This document shows positions 6,387 through 8,118 of a stretch of 8,118 nucleotides of DNA, piece after piece. The notes beneath the pieces are model-generated. The model made no database searches. It saw nothing but the letters and a program-made list of their open reading frames with translations, and was not told the DNA's origin. Every line of letters starts with the position of its first letter. The first letter of the stretch is position 1. The translations under genes and the position numbers were made by a program. This stretch comes from Boseongicola sp. SB0675_bin_26 (GTDB lineage Bacteria; Pseudomonadota; Alphaproteobacteria; Rhodobacterales; Rhodobacteraceae). Location of the stretch: positions 1 through 8,118 of the forward strand of contig VYCX01000019.1 of assembly GCA_009843725.1 (NCBI GenBank), given 5' to 3'.

Positions 6387-6891
6387 CGTCTCGCGTTCAC
6401 GGATATGTTCCAACGACTGGACCATAGCTCAATCCTTCGGAAATCTCGTATCCGGCTTGCGAAACAACGGCAACCCGTTTGATGTGGCTGTCTGCCCGGC
6501 CTTTCGATCCATGCCATGCATTGCCTGCCGTCGGCCCGTGCAGCGGTCCGCACCAGCAGCCCACCTGTCGAAATCCCCGCGACGATCGGCGGTGTGCGTC
6601 ATCGCGGGCGCAGGCATGGGCTGGCGCACGGCACCGCCGCGCAGCATGGCGCGGGAACTCCCGTCCCGGGTCGAGGGTTGCACGGCGAAAGGCGGAGCCC
6701 GGAAGAAAATGCTTGCAACGCGCGCCACGCTCTGCAAATTCGTCATGTAGCAGGGTTTGCGTCGTGTCCGGGCCGGAGGACCGACCGGAAGACAGGAATC
6801 CGCTCTTCCTCGCTGCCCTCTCTGCCAGGAACTGCCTGCGCTGCAGGGAAAGGGGGCTGGCGGTGCGACTCGGAGCGGAGTTGGGGATGTG

Positions 6892-8118
6892 ATGATGGCG
6901 AACCGGTTGATTCATGCCTCCGCATTGCTGTGGGCGCTGCTTTCCCTCGCGCCAAGGCCTGCACATGCCGAATCCTGGCTTTCCGACCGGATGGACGTGT
7001 TCGGAAAGGTCTCAGCGGAATCGCGGATCTTCCCCGAATCCGGGATTCATCCCGGACAGCGGTCGCATGCAAGCGGCCTCAGCCTGGAAACCACCGCCTA
7101 TATCGAGGGAGACGGCGGCGGCAGCTTCACGATTACGCCCTTCCTGCGCTTCGATGCCGGGGATCCGGAACGCACGCATGCCGACTTGCGGGAAGCCTAC
7201 TTTCTCACATACGGCGATGCGGGCGATGGCGAATGGGAACTGCGCCTGGGCATCGACCGGGTCTTCTGGGGCGTCGCGGAGGCGCGGTCGCTGGTGGACA
7301 TCATCAACCAGACGGACCTGGTCGAGCACCCGAACGCCAAGAGCAAGCTTGGCCAGCCGATGGCGCACTTCACCTTGTCCGGGGACTGGGGGGTGCTTGA
7401 ACTGTTCGGGCTGACCGGGCATCGAAAGCGCACCTTTCCGGGCGAGCATGGCCGGTTTCGCGCACTGCCGGTCGTCGACAACGGTCGCGCCACGTACGAG
7501 TCCGCAGACGAGGAATGGCATGTCGATCTCGCGGGCCGTTACAGCAACAGTTTCGGGGCGCTTGACATCGGGTTGAGCGTGTTTGACGGCACCAGCCGCG
7601 AGCCTGCCTTCAGGCCTGCCGTCTTGGGTCAGTCGCCGCCCCTCGTGGTCCTGGCGCCGCATTACGAGCAAATTCGCCAGTACGGGCTGGATGGCCAGAT
7701 CACGACGGGGCCGGTTCTGCTCAAGCTGGAAGCGATCCGTCGCATCGGCGGGCAGAACCGGGCGATGCAGGAGGAGGACTACACGGCTTCGATCATGGGT
7801 GGCGAGTACATCATCAACGGCCCATGGGACACCAATTCCGACTTGAGCCTGTTTGCCGAGTGGCTCCGTGACGACCGCGGGCGAAATGCAACCGATGCGC
7901 TCGCAAATTCCGTCTTCCTGGGCGCGCGCCTCGGCTTGAATGACGAGCATGGGACGGACTTCTTTCTCGGGGTTCTCGACTCTCGTGAAACCGGCAGCCG
8001 CGTCTTCAATGCCGAGTTCAACCGTCGACTCTCGGACAGCCTGTCGCTGCACGTGGAATCGATCGCTCACATCGGGTTCGAATCCGACGAGACCGTCCGC
8101 GACACGAGTCGTGACAGC
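6892..8118 (+). CDS. probable outer-membrane beta-barrel protein (3'-truncated by window edge)
   Basis: The frame runs from ATG 6892 to the last base without a stop, giving 409 residues. A signal peptide is clear: MMANRLIHAS, the hydrophobic core ALLWALLSLA, and PAHA before Glu27. The mature part alternates polar and hydrophobic residues in short strands bounded by Gly/Asp/Asn turns, for example WELRLGIDRVFWG and LDIGLSVFDG, with no helical membrane segment, as expected for an outer-membrane barrel. A strongly patterned block at residues 121-143 contains VFWGVAEARSLVDIINQTD, then LGQPM (154-158). I associate it with uncharacterised envelope proteins, not classical porins, but cannot name a family with certainty. 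A GTG at 6889 and an ATG at 6895 are alternative starts; a GGAG at 6877-6880 is the likely ribosome binding site. It is divergent from the RND exporter, which suggests a shared envelope function. The last strands and the C-terminal residue lie beyond the window. Confidence 0.8.
   Translation, partial: MMANRLIHASALLWALLSLAPRPAHAESWLSDRMDVFGKVSAESRIFPESGIHPGQRSHASGLSLETTAYIEGDGGGSFTITPFLRFDAGDPERTHADLREAYFLTYGDAGDGEWELRLGIDRVFWGVAEARSLVDIINQTDLVEHPNAKSKLGQPMAHFTLSGDWGVLELFGLTGHRKRTFPGEHGRFRALPVVDNGRATYESADEEWHVDLAGRYSNSFGALDIGLSVFDGTSREPAFRPAVLGQSPPLVVLAPHYEQIRQYGLDGQITTGPVLLKLEAIRRIGGQNRAMQEEDYTASIMGGEYIINGPWDTNSDLSLFAEWLRDDRGRNATDALANSVFLGARLGLNDEHGTDFFLGVLDSRETGSRVFNAEFNRRLSDSLSLHVESIAHIGFESDETVRDTSRDS

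Larger units (their letters stand above)
6175..6891. other. 717-base divergent intergenic region without a clear gene
   Basis: This stretch separates the exporter (-) from the barrel gene (+) and must hold both promoters unless they start within neighbouring genes. Several overlapping open frames exist on both strands, but their translations are Arg/Pro/Ala-rich and show no complete domain. I found an inverted repeat at 6208-6241, a direct repeat at 6283-6325 and a hairpin at 6368-6386. A weak promoter-like pair for the barrel gene may be TTGCAA (6713-6718) with AAATTC (6736-6741), 17 bases apart, but the second box is a poor match. The length is unusual for such compact DNA, so a decayed gene or small RNA is possible. 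Confidence 0.55.

Noticed and set aside
6397..6966. 189-codon - strand frame across the divergent region
   Set aside because: The translation is Arg/His/Ser-rich with no domain and overlaps the signal peptide of the + strand barrel gene.
7012..8070. 352-codon - strand frame
   Set aside because: It is antisense to the barrel gene, whose signal peptide and strand pattern are convincing; the antisense product has no recognisable domain.
8070..8086. GGGTTCGAATCC, resembling a tRNA T-arm
   Set aside because: It lies within the open reading frame of the barrel gene and no acceptor stem, D-arm or anticodon arm can be built around it.

Overview
The window is GC-rich DNA with the gene types and codon choices of a Gram-negative proteobacterium, most likely an alphaproteobacterium. 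This is inference from gene content; no rRNA or other taxonomic marker is present. It holds six protein genes, and the two at the window edges are cut. I see no tRNA, rRNA, CRISPR array, insertion sequence, phage gene or recognisable defence system.

Left part (1-2218, all + strand): the 3' part of an EVE-domain (PUA-like) protein, then a small four-helix membrane protein of the DUF1761 family with a near-perfect ribosome binding site, then a complete glycerate 2-kinase (GckA/TtuD type, DUF4147 + MOFRL). The 157-base gap before the kinase holds three stem-loops that look like a terminator or leader region. The kinase and the next gene converge, with a nested inverted repeat between them.

Centre (2317-6174, - strand): a secreted tandem-domain rhodanese (sulfurtransferase) and, 666 bases upstream of it, a large RND/MMPL-type inner-membrane exporter of the COG1033 kind. 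The gap between them has no convincing gene, but contains a short perfect palindrome and a sequence that can fold on the - strand into a three-way junction with a GAAA tetraloop.

Right part (6175-8118): a 717-base stretch without a clear gene, then a + strand gene, open to the window end, for a secreted protein that looks like an outer-membrane beta-barrel. It is divergent from the RND exporter. An inner-membrane RND pump, a probable outer-membrane barrel and a periplasmic rhodanese side by side suggest a cell-envelope export or lipid-handling locus. That link is inference from proximity. The substrate cannot be read from the sequence, and nothing here proves a new system.
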